A stretch of DNA of 64,000 nt from JANYHH01 sp965249745 (GCA_965249745.1 OZ252252.1:2790001-2854000); one strand, 5' to 3'; shown: positions 1-8,748, counted from the stretch's first letter. Made by a program: numbers and translations. The notes: generated from the letters alone by a model not told the origin.

Positions 1-28
1 CGTAAGAAATGATGCGGCAAGTGACGCG

Positions 29-34
29 TAACAT
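29..34 (+). promoter_or_regulatory. -10 box of a leaderless promoter for the five-gene cluster
   Basis: TAACAT ends six bases before the ATG at 41. The same arrangement and the same hexamer precede the fifth gene of the cluster (5509-5514). The -35 region falls largely at or outside the window edge. Confidence 0.45.
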
Positions 35-40
35 CGAGGC

Positions 41-2380
41 ATGACGGCTCGGGAGGTTATGGTTCCAGGCACCACAACGGTGAAGCGCGTGTTGCTGACG
101 GGCGGGCGCGCTCCGGCGACGCTCGAGTTGGCGCGGACCTTCAATCGGGCTGGGCACGTCGTGATCGTCGCTGATAGCCTCTATAACCTGTCGCAAGGCT
201 CATCGGCCGTCCGCAAGTCTGTGCGCGTCCCCAAGCCGCGCCTCTACCCGTTGGAATTCGCCAGGGCGCTTCTGGAAATAGTGCGGCGCGAGGCGATTGA
301 TTTGATCGTCCCGACCTGTGAGGAGATTTTCTGGTTAGCGGCGGCGCTGCGAGAACCGGAATTCGCCCCGCTCAAGGAACGCGTCTTCGCCCCACCATTT
401 GCGGTGCTGCACGAACTGCATGATAAATGGCGATTTATTGGCCTGATGCAGTCCCTGAAGATTCGCGTGCCCGAAACGGTTCTCCTCGAGTCGCAGTTAG
501 ACTTTGAAAGACAAGACTTTGAAAGATTGAGTCGCCGTGGCAAGCTCGTATTGAAACCCGCCTACTCGAGGTTCGCGGCCCAGACGCGGATTGTCGAACG
601 CGGTGAACGAGTACGGAATATGCCGCGCGTCACGCGGGCGCAACCGTGGCTGGCGCAGGATTTTGTCGTGGGCGAGGAGCTGTGCGCCTTTGCCGTGGCC
701 AGGGGCGGACAGGTTCAGGCGTTCGCGCTGTACCGGCCCGGCTGGCGGGCTGGTCTAGGCGCGGCGATGAGCTTCCTGCCGGTTCCCAAGCCTGACTTTT
801 CCCAAGCGCTCGAGATCGTAGGCACGGTCTGTCAGCACTTCGGCTTCAGCGGTCAGATCGCCTTCGATTTCATTCGCACCGCTGAGGGTCTGATCGCGTT
901 GGAATGCAACCCTCGAGCCACCAGCGGCGTGCATCTGTTCGCGCCGGAAGATCACCTCGAGCGAGCGTACCTGGAAGCCTTGGAGGCACCGATTCTGGCA
1001 TCGGGCGGAGCCGCGAAGCTCGGTCTGCCGATGCTGCTGTACGCCCTGCCCACGACGCTCGAGCCTGCCAAACGCGCCGCCTGGCAAAGCGCTTGGACTG
1101 CCAGCCGCGACGTGTTACGCGATCCCGACGACCCGTTGTCACTGCTCCATCAGGCGGCTTGCCTACTGCAAACGGTGCGTGAGACGGTGCGCTTGCGATG
1201 CTCCCCGCTCAGCGCGACCACGGCCGATATCGAATGGAACGGCGAAGCGCTCGAGGTGAAGGGGGCTGTTCACCTGGAGTTCGGGACGGCCGCCTTACGC
1301 GGCGAATCTGATGGGATCGGACGGTTCCTTTGCGAATTGATGCGGCGCGGCCCGCTCGAGTTGATCGAGAACGTCTCGAGCGAGTTCACGGCACTGCGCG
1401 TCAATCAGCACCTCTTGCCGGTCACCGTCTCGAGCGGGCAAGCGGGTAACGCCTATGTCGTCTCGCCGCTGACGCACTGGGTGACCTACGCGCAGGACGA
1501 GCTGCGCGAGTTGCACTCGCCTGTTCTAGAGAGGGTGCTGAGAATCGCCCTCGAGTGGCTGGGGTCGTGGCTGCGTTTCGGGCGGGCCGACGACGTGGTG
1601 TTCGTCAATAACTTGCCCGTTTCCACGAACTTGCACCCAGACTTCACCCTGGAGGAGCTACGCTCCATGACCCAAGGCCTGACTCAGGGCTATCCAAATC
1701 ACGCGGTCGGTTTTCGCAGTGTCTGTGACCGGGACTCGCGCCTGCCCGAGTTTTTGCGCGAATTAGGGTATCGGTTGATTCCCGCCCGCAGTGTCACTTT
1801 CGTACCGACCAGGGGCGGGGCGTTCAGAGCCAAGCGCGATGTCAGGTCAGACTCGAGGTTGTTGCCTGAGAGCGGCTACGCGGCTCGGGCCCTGACCGAG
1901 CCAACGCCTGCCGAGTTGGAGCGGGTGACGGAACTGTATCGGCTGCTCTACATTGAGAAATATTCCGAACACAACCCGCGTTTCAAACCCGAGTTCATGG
2001 AACTGGCGCTTCGTACCGGCCTGCTCGAGTTCGTGGTGTTGGAGCGCAACGGGCGGTTGGATGGCGTGATCGGGTTTTACCAGCGCGAGGGAGTCCTGAC
2101 CGTGCCGGTGCTGGGTTACGACACGCGGTTGCCGGTCAAAACAGGGCTGTTTCGAATGCTCTCCAACGCGTTCGCCGAGATCGCCTATGAGCGCGGGCTT
2201 GACCTGCACGCCTCGAGCGGTGTGGCGGCGTTTAAGCGCTCCCGTGGCGGCGAACCGGAACTCGAGTACACGGCCGTGTACACATCGCACCTGCCGTTGA
2301 AGAACCGTCTCGTCTGGGCGAGCCTTGAGCGGTTGATTTCCTGGGTCGCCGTGCCGCTCGTCGCGGGGCGCGGGCTGTGA
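41..2380 (+). CDS. ATP-grasp / GNAT two-domain protein, first gene of a five-gene biosynthetic cluster
   Basis: The 779-aa protein has an N-terminal ATP-grasp fold of the carboxylate-amine ligase type: a nucleotide-binding-like start (VLLTGG near residue 17), a lysine strand (LVLKPAYS near 181) and the Mg-binding element ALECNPRATSG near 286-296. Residues about 430-779 form a separate region whose last part (about 600-750) resembles a GNAT acyltransferase. ATP-grasp ligases join a carboxylate to an amine through an acyl-phosphate, and GNAT domains transfer an acyl group. Joining the two suggests that one chain makes and then acylates an amide, but the substrate is unknown. The ATG at 41 is chosen because TAACAT (29-34) lies six bases before it, as in leaderless genes; ATG 59 follows a GGGAGG and is the alternative. 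The stop overlaps the next gene. Confidence 0.75.
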   Translation: MTAREVMVPGTTTVKRVLLTGGRAPATLELARTFNRAGHVVIVADSLYNLSQGSSAVRKSVRVPKPRLYPLEFARALLEIVRREAIDLIVPTCEEIFWLAAALREPEFAPLKERVFAPPFAVLHELHDKWRFIGLMQSLKIRVPETVLLESQLDFERQDFERLSRRGKLVLKPAYSRFAAQTRIVERGERVRNMPRVTRAQPWLAQDFVVGEELCAFAVARGGQVQAFALYRPGWRAGLGAAMSFLPVPKPDFSQALEIVGTVCQHFGFSGQIAFDFIRTAEGLIALECNPRATSGVHLFAPEDHLERAYLEALEAPILASGGAAKLGLPMLLYALPTTLEPAKRAAWQSAWTASRDVLRDPDDPLSLLHQAACLLQTVRETVRLRCSPLSATTADIEWNGEALEVKGAVHLEFGTAALRGESDGIGRFLCELMRRGPLELIENVSSEFTALRVNQHLLPVTVSSGQAGNAYVVSPLTHWVTYAQDELRELHSPVLERVLRIALEWLGSWLRFGRADDVVFVNNLPVSTNLHPDFTLEELRSMTQGLTQGYPNHAVGFRSVCDRDSRLPEFLRELGYRLIPARSVTFVPTRGGAFRAKRDVRSDSRLLPESGYAARALTEPTPAELERVTELYRLLYIEKYSEHNPRFKPEFMELALRTGLLEFVVLERNGRLDGVIGFYQREGVLTVPVLGYDTRLPVKTGLFRMLSNAFAEIAYERGLDLHASSGVAAFKRSRGGEPELEYTAVYTSHLPLKNRLVWASLERLISWVAVPLVAGRGL

Positions 2381-3339
2381 AGGTGCTCGTGACCGGAGCC
2401 ACCGGCTTCCTCGGGTCGCACACGGTCGCGGCGCTGCAAGCTCGAGGGGACGAGGTGCTGGCGATCGGACGCGATCCCGTCAAGCTCGGGCGATTGACCG
2501 CGCCAACGGTTCGTGCCGACCTCACGGACTTACCAGCGCTGACTCGAGCCTGCCGTGGCGTGGACGCCGTGGTTCACACGGCGGCGCTCAGCGCACCCTG
2601 GGGCAGACTCGAGGACTTCCAGCGCAGCAATGTTCTGGGCACGCAGAACGTTCTGAACGCCTGCCTTCAGACGGGCGTGCGGCGCTTGATTCACATTTCC
2701 TCGCCCGCCGTGATCTTCGACGATCAGGACCAGTTCGCGGTCCCGGACGACGCGCCGTATCCGCTGCGTTTCTCGTCGCATTACGCGCTGACCAAAAAAC
2801 TGGCTGAAGAACTCGTCCGCGCCGCCCCGCTCGAGCGCGTCGTGCTGCGCCCGAAGGCGCTCTACGGGCCGGGTGACCGTTCGCTGCTGCCGCGTTTGGT
2901 GCGAGCCGCCAGGCTGGGCCGCCTGCCGCAAATCGGGGACGGGCAAAACCGTCTCGAATTGACGTACATTAGCGACGCCGTGACCGCCATCCTGTTCGCC
3001 CTCGAGACGCCGTTGACGCGCGAAGCGCCGTACACGATCACTGGTGGTCAGCCGGTGCTGCTGTGGGGTGCGGTTCGCCGGTTGCTGCTCGGGCTGGGAC
3101 TCTCGGACCGCTTACCGGTGATCTCTCTGCCGGTGGCGTTGGTGGTCGCCCGCAGCCTCGAGTCAATCGCCGCTCTGACCGGACGAGAGCCGCGCTTGAC
3201 GCGCTACACTGCGCAGATTTTGGCACGCACCCAGACCTACGACACGTCTCGAGCCAGAACTGACCTGGGCTTCGTGCCACGGGTCGGTCTCGAGGAGGGT
3301 CTGGAACGCACTTTGGTAGCGCTTCGGACAGAGCCGTGA
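2377..3339 (+). CDS. NAD(P)-dependent epimerase/3-beta-HSD-like extended SDR
   Basis: This 320-aa extended short-chain dehydrogenase has the Rossmann motif GATGFLGS at residues 7-14 and the catalytic Y136-x3-K140 (HYALTKK). The family oxidises, reduces or epimerises hydroxyl or keto groups using NAD(P). Its GTG start overlaps the stop of the upstream gene by four bases (GTGA), and its own stop overlaps the next start, so translation is probably coupled. The closest named relatives by general look are 3-beta-hydroxysteroid-dehydrogenase-type reductases, the group that also includes OleD. The presence of a KAS III-like enzyme in the same cluster suggests a beta-keto or beta-hydroxy acyl substrate, which is inference. 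Confidence 0.8.
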   Translation: MKVLVTGATGFLGSHTVAALQARGDEVLAIGRDPVKLGRLTAPTVRADLTDLPALTRACRGVDAVVHTAALSAPWGRLEDFQRSNVLGTQNVLNACLQTGVRRLIHISSPAVIFDDQDQFAVPDDAPYPLRFSSHYALTKKLAEELVRAAPLERVVLRPKALYGPGDRSLLPRLVRAARLGRLPQIGDGQNRLELTYISDAVTAILFALETPLTREAPYTITGGQPVLLWGAVRRLLLGLGLSDRLPVISLPVALVVARSLESIAALTGREPRLTRYTAQILARTQTYDTSRARTDLGFVPRVGLEEGLERTLVALRTEP

Positions 3340-4157
3340 TCTGGTTGCTCAACACGGGTTTCTGCCCTGCCTCGGAGCATCACCTGCTGCGCGGTGCGCC
3401 GCGCCGACCCGCCAGGGCGCACGCGGTCTGCGCCCTGATAGAACACCCAGCGCACGGGTTGGTGCTGTTCGACACGGGCTACGCCCCACGAGTCAGCCGT
3501 GCCTTTGGCAGATTTCCATTCCAGATCTACGGTGCGCTGACACCGACCACGACGCGTCGGGAGTGGACAGCCGCCTCGCAACTCGAGCGGCTGGGATTTC
3601 GGGTCGGGGACGTGAAAACCGTGATCGTCTCGCACTTGCACGCCGATCATCTCGGGGGGTTGCGCGACTTCCCGGACGCTAGAATCGTGATGTCGGCAGA
3701 CGCGCTCGAGATTTCACGCTTACGCGGGTTGGCCGCTTTGCGTCACGCCTTCATGCCCGCGCTGCTCCCGGACGATTATGAGCGGCGAGTGCAGGTGATT
3801 CGGGATTTCGACGACACCCCACTCGCGGAATTTGGAGGTACCCACGATCTGTTCGCGGATGGTTCGATTCGGCTGCTGCGGCTGCCCGGTCACGCTCGAG
3901 GGCAGATCGGACTGTGGTTGCCGGAAACGCAGACCCTACTGGCGGCGGACGGAGCGTACTGGTCGCAATCCATCCGCGAGAACCGCCCGCCGGACCGATT
4001 GCCGCTGGCGCTTTTCTTCGACGATGCCACCGCCAGCTTGGAGACGCTCTCCAAGTTGCACCGTTTTCAAATCGCCCGTCCAACCGCACGGATCGTGCCG
4101 ACGCACTGCCCGGAGTTCGCCGCTCTCGTCTCACCGGGCGACCTGAGGTTGCTCTGA
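3336..4157 (+). CDS. MBL-fold metallo-hydrolase
   Basis: This 273-aa metallo-beta-lactamase-fold protein carries the metal signature HLHADH at residues 100-105. It also has a later histidine in LPGHARGQIG, an aspartate in LAADGAYW and a C-terminal histidine in PTHCPEF. These are the usual ligands of a two-metal hydrolase acting on esters, thioesters or lactones. It starts at a GTG that overlaps the preceding stop by four bases. In this cluster it could hydrolyse a thioester or lactone intermediate, but no sequence feature fixes the substrate. No signal peptide is visible, so it should act in the cytoplasm. Confidence 0.8.
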   Translation: MIWLLNTGFCPASEHHLLRGAPRRPARAHAVCALIEHPAHGLVLFDTGYAPRVSRAFGRFPFQIYGALTPTTTRREWTAASQLERLGFRVGDVKTVIVSHLHADHLGGLRDFPDARIVMSADALEISRLRGLAALRHAFMPALLPDDYERRVQVIRDFDDTPLAEFGGTHDLFADGSIRLLRLPGHARGQIGLWLPETQTLLAADGAYWSQSIRENRPPDRLPLALFFDDATASLETLSKLHRFQIARPTARIVPTHCPEFAALVSPGDLRLL

Positions 4158-5494
4158 ACCCGCGTCTGAGCTTTGAAACGGTTTCGCAGTACCTTGGGGC
4201 GAAACGGCGCTGGAAAACGCTACGCGGGGTCAGTCTCGAGACTTTTCAGGACGCCCGGGCGGTGCAACTGGTGCGCTGGGTCAACCGTCACTCGAGCTTT
4301 TATCGTAAGCACTGGGCGGGTCACGACCTGGAAGACTGGTGCGGGTTGCCTGCCGTGGACAAACGACTGATGATGCAGAACTTTTCCGAGTTCAACACCG
4401 CAGGCGTCAGCCTCGAGGCAGCCATGACGGTGGCGCTCCGGGCGGAGCGCGAGACGGATTTCAAGCCAACCGTGCGCGGCGCAAACGATTCAGCCCTCAC
4501 GGTTGGGCTGTCGTCTGGTACCAGCGGGCATCGCGGTTTATTTCTGGTCAGCCCCCTCGAGACGGCCCGTTGGGCGGGCCTGATTCTGGCGCGGGCCCTG
4601 CACCGCCCGCTCTGGCACGGCGAGCGGATCGCCTTTTTCCTGCGCGCCAACAGCAACCTCTACGAGCGCGTCGGGCAGGGAAGATTGCGCTTCCAGTATT
4701 TCAACCTGATGACGCCGCTGGACGTTGCCACGCATGACCTTGAGAAATTGCAACCGACCGTTCTGGTCGCGCCGCCGTCCATGTTGCTGGCGCTGGCGCG
4801 GCGCAAGCCCAACGTCCGCCCGCACAGCGTTATCGCCGTGGCTGAAGTCTTAGAGCCGCAGGATAAGACGGCGCTGGAATCGCACTTTCAGGTTCCGGTC
4901 CACAGCATCTATCAGGCGACGGAGGGGTTGATCGCCGTGTCCTGCCGTTGTGGCCGCCTGCACCTCCAGGAGGACATTGTGACCGTGCAATTGGAACCCG
5001 TGTCCGGCGACAGGACCGGCTCGAGGTTCACGCCGGTCCTGACCGACCTGTGGCGGCGCACGCAGCCGATCGTCCGGTATCGCCTGAACGACATCTTGCA
5101 ATTGGACCCAGACCCGTGTCCGTGCGGCAACCCGTGGCGGGTTCTGCTCAGGGTTGAGGGTCGGAGCGATGACACCCTCGAGTTCATCGGCAAGCATGGA
5201 ACCGTTCCGGTCTTTCCCGACACGGTCCGCCGCGCGATTCTGTTGGCGCACCCACAAATTCTGGAATACGCCGCCCAGCAATCCTCTCCCAATCAGTTGC
5301 GCGTCTGGCTCGAGGTCGCGCCCGGTTTTGAGACGGAGGCAGTCAGCGCCGTCCGGGAGAGTTTGCAGCGCGAATGGGCGCGTTACCGCATCCAGAACTC
5401 GCAGCTCGAGATCGGGCTGGGTATCCCCCGACAGATAGCCAATCAGAAACGTCGCAGAGTGACGCGGCAGAACAGTGATATGGAGGAACAGTGA
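4154..5494 (+). CDS. PaaK/F390-synthetase-like adenylate-forming enzyme
   Basis: This is an AMP-forming ligase of the phenylacetate-CoA ligase/coenzyme F390 synthetase group. The P-loop-like element GLSSGTSGHRG is present, followed by the A-motif region IYQATEGL, the strand YRLNDI and the C-terminal hinge VEGRSDDTLEF. Such enzymes activate a carboxylate as an acyl-adenylate. The reading frame extends back to 3914, but that part lies inside the previous gene. The best start is CTG at 4154, which overlaps the preceding stop (CTGA, 4154-4157) and has TGAGG five bases upstream; it gives 446 aa, the normal family length. A CTG start is rare, so the start is less certain than the gene. I recall similar uncharacterised enzymes beside KAS III genes in other bacteria. 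Confidence 0.78.
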   Translation: MNPRLSFETVSQYLGAKRRWKTLRGVSLETFQDARAVQLVRWVNRHSSFYRKHWAGHDLEDWCGLPAVDKRLMMQNFSEFNTAGVSLEAAMTVALRAERETDFKPTVRGANDSALTVGLSSGTSGHRGLFLVSPLETARWAGLILARALHRPLWHGERIAFFLRANSNLYERVGQGRLRFQYFNLMTPLDVATHDLEKLQPTVLVAPPSMLLALARRKPNVRPHSVIAVAEVLEPQDKTALESHFQVPVHSIYQATEGLIAVSCRCGRLHLQEDIVTVQLEPVSGDRTGSRFTPVLTDLWRRTQPIVRYRLNDILQLDPDPCPCGNPWRVLLRVEGRSDDTLEFIGKHGTVPVFPDTVRRAILLAHPQILEYAAQQSSPNQLRVWLEVAPGFETEAVSAVRESLQREWARYRIQNSQLEIGLGIPRQIANQKRRRVTRQNSDMEEQ

Positions 5495-5508
5495 CACGGC
5501 GGAGCCAT

Positions 5509-5514
5509 TAACAT
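5509..5514 (+). promoter_or_regulatory. -10 box of a possible internal leaderless promoter
   Basis: TAACAT ends six bases before ATG 5521, so the last gene of the cluster may also be transcribed on its own. It is the only gap (26 bases) in an otherwise overlapping cluster. Confidence 0.4.
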
Positions 5515-5520
5515 AGCGCC

Positions 5521-6516
5521 ATGACAGTCGCCTTGCCGGTTCGGATTGCCGGGGTCGGCAAATACCTCCCAGAGCGCGTCGTCGCCAACGCTGAACTCGA
5601 GATAAGCATGGGATTGTCCGCAGGCTGGATTTTCAAACGCACCGGGGTGCTGGAGCGACGCTACGCGAGCCATGAAACGACCGTTTCCCAGGCGGTCGCC
5701 GCCGCGCAGGTTGCGCTCGAGCGGGCCGGTGTGCGGTTGGACGAAATCAACGCGATCATTGGAGCCTCGAGCACCCCGCAGCAGGCGATTCCTTGCACTG
5801 CCGCGCTGGTGCAAGCCGCCCTCGGTGCGCCCGACGGCGGTAGCGCCTGCTGGGATGTCAACGCCACCTGTCTGAGTTTCCTGTTCGCGCTGCACAGCGC
5901 TGCGCAAACTATCGCGCTCGGGATGTACGAAACCGTGCTGGTGTTCTCGTCAGAGATCGCCTCGCCGTCACTGAATCCGACTGAACCCGAGAGCGCTGCC
6001 CTGTTCGGTGACGCCGCCGCCGCCATTGTGCTGAGACGAGACTCGACCGCCTCGAGCCTGGTTTACGGCGCTCGCTTTCAGACGTTCGCCAGCAGCGCTC
6101 ATCTGACCCGCCTGTCTGGCGGCGGCACGCTGCACCGCCCGCAGTTCACGCACGAAAACCCTGAGCTGAATTTATTTCAGATGAACGGCCCCGCCATCTT
6201 CCGTCACGCGCTGCAACACATGGGACCGTTCATGACCGGGTTTTTGCAAGGCGTCGGCTGGCAGATTCCCGATGTGGACGCGCTCGTGCCGCATCAAGCG
6301 AGCAAGCACGGCGTCGAACAGGTCAGTCGGCGACTCGGGTTTCAACCGCGGCAGGTGATGACGAATTTGGCGACTCGAGGGAATTGTGTGGCGGCCAGCA
6401 TCCCGCTGGCGCTCTGCGAGGCCATGGAGTCAGGGCAGATCGGGAGGGGAGACCGTGTGGTGCTGGCGGGCACGGCCGCTGGGTTGACGCTCGGGGCGTT
6501 GGCGTTGAAGATTTGA
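5521..6516 (+). CDS. 3-oxoacyl-ACP synthase III-like (KAS III/thiolase-fold) enzyme
   Basis: This 331-aa FabH-family protein has the full catalytic triad: Cys117 in DVNATCLSF, His258 in VPHQAS and Asn288 in RGNCVAAS. KAS III enzymes condense an acyl-CoA starter with malonyl-ACP or another acyl thioester, or transfer the acyl group to a different nucleophile. It is not obviously the housekeeping FabH, because it closes a cluster of an adenylating enzyme, SDR, MBL hydrolase and ATP-grasp/GNAT fusion rather than lying beside fabD/fabG/acpP. A role in assembling a specialised acyl product is inferred from context. Confidence 0.82.
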   Translation: MTVALPVRIAGVGKYLPERVVANAELEISMGLSAGWIFKRTGVLERRYASHETTVSQAVAAAQVALERAGVRLDEINAIIGASSTPQQAIPCTAALVQAALGAPDGGSACWDVNATCLSFLFALHSAAQTIALGMYETVLVFSSEIASPSLNPTEPESAALFGDAAAAIVLRRDSTASSLVYGARFQTFASSAHLTRLSGGGTLHRPQFTHENPELNLFQMNGPAIFRHALQHMGPFMTGFLQGVGWQIPDVDALVPHQASKHGVEQVSRRLGFQPRQVMTNLATRGNCVAASIPLALCEAMESGQIGRGDRVVLAGTAAGLTLGALALKI

Positions 6517-6520
6517 CCGG

Positions 6521-6565
6521 TGTCGTGGGAACTGATGTCGTGGGAGCTGATGTCGTGAGAACTGG
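6521..6565 (+). repeat. Three tandem copies of a 15-bp repeat
   Basis: Units at 6521-6535, 6536-6550 and 6551-6565 share TGTCGTGxGAxCTGx and differ at only a few positions. The array lies just after the stop of the KAS III-like gene. The 15-bp period keeps any reading frame open. Confidence 0.85.
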
Positions 6566-6680
6566 GGTAGCCGGAACCGCCTCGAGCCACCTCACTAGGA
6601 ACGTGTTGTATATCTCATGCGGCCTGCGGTCAGGCACGCCGCAAGTTCGTGACCGTGTGTGCGGGCCACAAGGCTGGCTG

Positions 6681-6710
6681 ACCTTTGGCTGCCCGACCTT
6701 TGGCTGCCCG
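6681..6710 (+). repeat. Perfect two-copy 15-bp tandem repeat
   Basis: ACCTTTGGCTGCCCG occurs twice without a gap (6681-6695 and 6696-6710), just upstream of the pyrD -10 box. A copy-number change here would alter the pyrD -35 region. Confidence 0.9.
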
Positions 6711-6716
6711 ACACGG

Positions 6717-6722
6717 TAGACT
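6717..6722 (+). promoter_or_regulatory. -10 box of the leaderless pyrD promoter
   Basis: TAGACT ends seven bases before ATG 6730. No Shine-Dalgarno sequence is present, which supports a leaderless mRNA and fixes the pyrD start. Confidence 0.55.
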
Positions 6723-6729
6723 TCCAGTG

Positions 6730-7758
6730 ATGTACTCGCTGGTGAAACCGCTGCTGTTCGCTCAGGACGCCGAAACGATTCACGACTTCGTGATTGGCGG
6801 CTTGGCCTGGGCGGCGCGTCACAAAACCGTGCTCGAGCTGATGAACGCCTTTTTCGGTTTGCAGGACAAATCTTTTGAGCGCGAGGTCTTCGGTTTGAAA
6901 TTTCCGAACCCGGTCGGACTGGCGGCCGGATTGGACAAGAACGCCAGGGCGCTGCCCGCCTGGAAAGCGCTCGGGTTTGGCTTCGTGGAAATCGGCAGCG
7001 TGACCGCGCTCTCGCAGCCCGGCAACGACAAACCGCGCCTGTTCCGATTGCCAGACGATAGTGCGCTCGTCAACCGCATGGGCTTCAACAATCAGGGAGC
7101 CACGACGGTCGCCGCCCGGCTGGAACTGTGGCGCAGCGATCACGGGGCGCTCGGGATGCCGCTCGGGGTGAACCTCGGAAAGTCCAAAGCCACGCCGCTC
7201 GAGGACGCGCCGGGGGATTACTTACTGAGCCTGAGGAAGCTCTGGGACTACGGTGATTACTTTGCGATCAACGTTTCATCCCCGAACACGCCGGGGCTGC
7301 GGCAGTTGCAAGATAGGGCGCGGCTCGAGGAGTTGCTGGGGGCCGTGACGGGCTTCGCTGCCACACAACCGCAGCCCAAACCGATTCTGTTGAAGATCGC
7401 ACCCGACCTGAGCGAAGCGCAACTGGACGAAATCCTTGAGTTGGTGGAAGGCTTCAACTTGGCGGGTCTGATCGCCACCAACACTACAGTCTCCAGGGAA
7501 GGTTTGAAGACCGCGACCTCGGAAACCGGCGGTCTGTCCGGCGCACCGCTCAGGGCGCGTTCGCTCGAGGTGCTGCACTATCTGGTGCGGCACACCAAGA
7601 TTCCGGTCGTGTCGGTCGGCGGGATTTCCAGCGCCGACGACGTGCGCGAGCGGCTCGAGGCGGGTGCGGCCCTGGTGCAGATTTACACCGGTTTCATCTA
7701 CCAGGGTCCGCTAATGATGCGCACCATCGCCCAGGGTTTGCGAGATCGCCACCAGTAA
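6730..7758 (+). CDS. pyrD: Dihydroorotate dehydrogenase, class 2 (quinone-linked)
   Basis: This 342-aa enzyme oxidises dihydroorotate to orotate with FMN and passes electrons to membrane quinone. Class 2 features are an N-terminal helical membrane-docking extension (LVKPLLFAQDAETIHDF), the FMN-binding core (GLAAGLDKNA), NRMGFNNQGA, the catalytic serine region INVSSPNTPGLR, and the C-terminal phosphate-binding VGGISSADD and IYTGFIYQGP. The ATG at 6730 matches the usual class 2 N-terminus. It stands apart from the pyrRBC operon at 17-20 kb and has its own leaderless promoter. Confidence 0.95.
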   Translation: MYSLVKPLLFAQDAETIHDFVIGGLAWAARHKTVLELMNAFFGLQDKSFEREVFGLKFPNPVGLAAGLDKNARALPAWKALGFGFVEIGSVTALSQPGNDKPRLFRLPDDSALVNRMGFNNQGATTVAARLELWRSDHGALGMPLGVNLGKSKATPLEDAPGDYLLSLRKLWDYGDYFAINVSSPNTPGLRQLQDRARLEELLGAVTGFAATQPQPKPILLKIAPDLSEAQLDEILELVEGFNLAGLIATNTTVSREGLKTATSETGGLSGAPLRARSLEVLHYLVRHTKIPVVSVGGISSADDVRERLEAGAALVQIYTGFIYQGPLMMRTIAQGLRDRHQ

Positions 7759-7804
7759 GCCAAAACTCTGATTCGTCCCTTCAGACGCGCGGGTATCGTG
7801 ACCC

Positions 7805-8304
7805 ATGCCCGAGTTTGAAATCCGCCGCGCTCAGGAAAGCGCCTGGGAACAGTTCTACCCGTTTCTACCGCCCGATCAACTCTACTGCCCAATCAACCGC
7901 TGGATTCGCTGGATGCCGCTCTCGAGCGCTACCGGTATCGTCTCAGCTCGAGCCTGCACTGCGTCTTCGTCGCGGAAGTCAGCGCGGAAGTCAAGGGGCG
8001 AATCGTCGGGATTTGCCTGGCGCACGAGTGGGACCACCTGCTGATGAGCGGTCGCAAACAGATTCGCTTCTCGTCCCTGGAGGTGCTGCCAGAATTCCAG
8101 CGGCGCGGAATCGGTACCGCCTTATTCGTCGCGGTCAGAGACTGGGCCCAGGACGCTGGTGCCACCTGGTTCGAGTGGTACGCCAGCCTCAGCGCCGTGC
8201 CGTTTTACGAGCGCCTCGGGTACGCGGGCACGGGTGATCCCGATCCGAAACACCCGTACTTCGAGATTGACTTTCGAGGTCCGACCCCGCCACCCCAAGG
8301 TTGA
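7805..8304 (+). pseudogene. GNAT acetyltransferase gene interrupted by a one-base frameshift
   Basis: The first 30 or so codons from ATG 7805 (MPEFEIRRAQESAWEQFYPF) read in one frame. From about position 7900 the GNAT sequence continues in another frame: LDAALERYRYRL, then the acetyl-CoA loop PEFQRRGIGTALF and FYERLGYAGTG to the stop at 8304. One missing base near 7895-7900 (for example one G in a GG run) would join both parts into a normal protein of about 166 aa. TATCGT lies five bases before the ATG. It may be a true pseudogene or a sequencing error; the downstream part shows no other damage. Confidence 0.7.
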
Positions 8305-8748
8305 CATCGGCCGCTCGAGACGGAGTTTCGGAGCACGGGATTGGCCTGCCGCGCCAATACGGTTTGACCTCACGGTCAATCTCTTCAGGTTCAATTCCCG
8401 AGGCTCGAATCTTCGAGCGGTTCACGTCTCGAGCCAAATCTCGAGGTGGAGAGGTGGCTGGGATCGCCTTGGGTTGGCATTCCCTTTGATTATCGGATGC
8501 GGTTCACTCGGGCGGAACGGCGCTTGAGCCAATCCAACGGGTAACGGCTCAAGCTTCAACGATGACGCAAAGACACCTGGCCCGGACAATCGCAGTGATC
8601 TCGAGGGCAACGCGGACACAGGTTCAGGGAGACGCCCGCTGACACGGCTCCTTTGAGATCACTGGAGGTGTATTTCTCGTAACCCATCACTGGCTTTTCG
8701 AAAAATTGGTTTGGTCTTTGAACATCACGTGTGACTCAGGAGGTCGGC
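8305..8748. other. Intergenic region without a recognisable gene
   Basis: Short open frames here lack family features and RBS support. The region holds several CTCGAG sites. AAGG-AGG-type leader sequence for the next gene lies only at its right end. Confidence 0.6.

Noticed and set aside
3914..4153. N-terminal extension of the adenylating enzyme
   Set aside because: It lies inside the MBL hydrolase gene in another frame and has no similarity to ligase N-termini.
2377..6516. Olefin/beta-lactone (OleABCD) pathway
   Set aside because: The KAS III-like and SDR genes fit in outline, but the ligase is PaaK-like instead of OleC-like, and an MBL hydrolase stands where an alpha/beta hydrolase would be.
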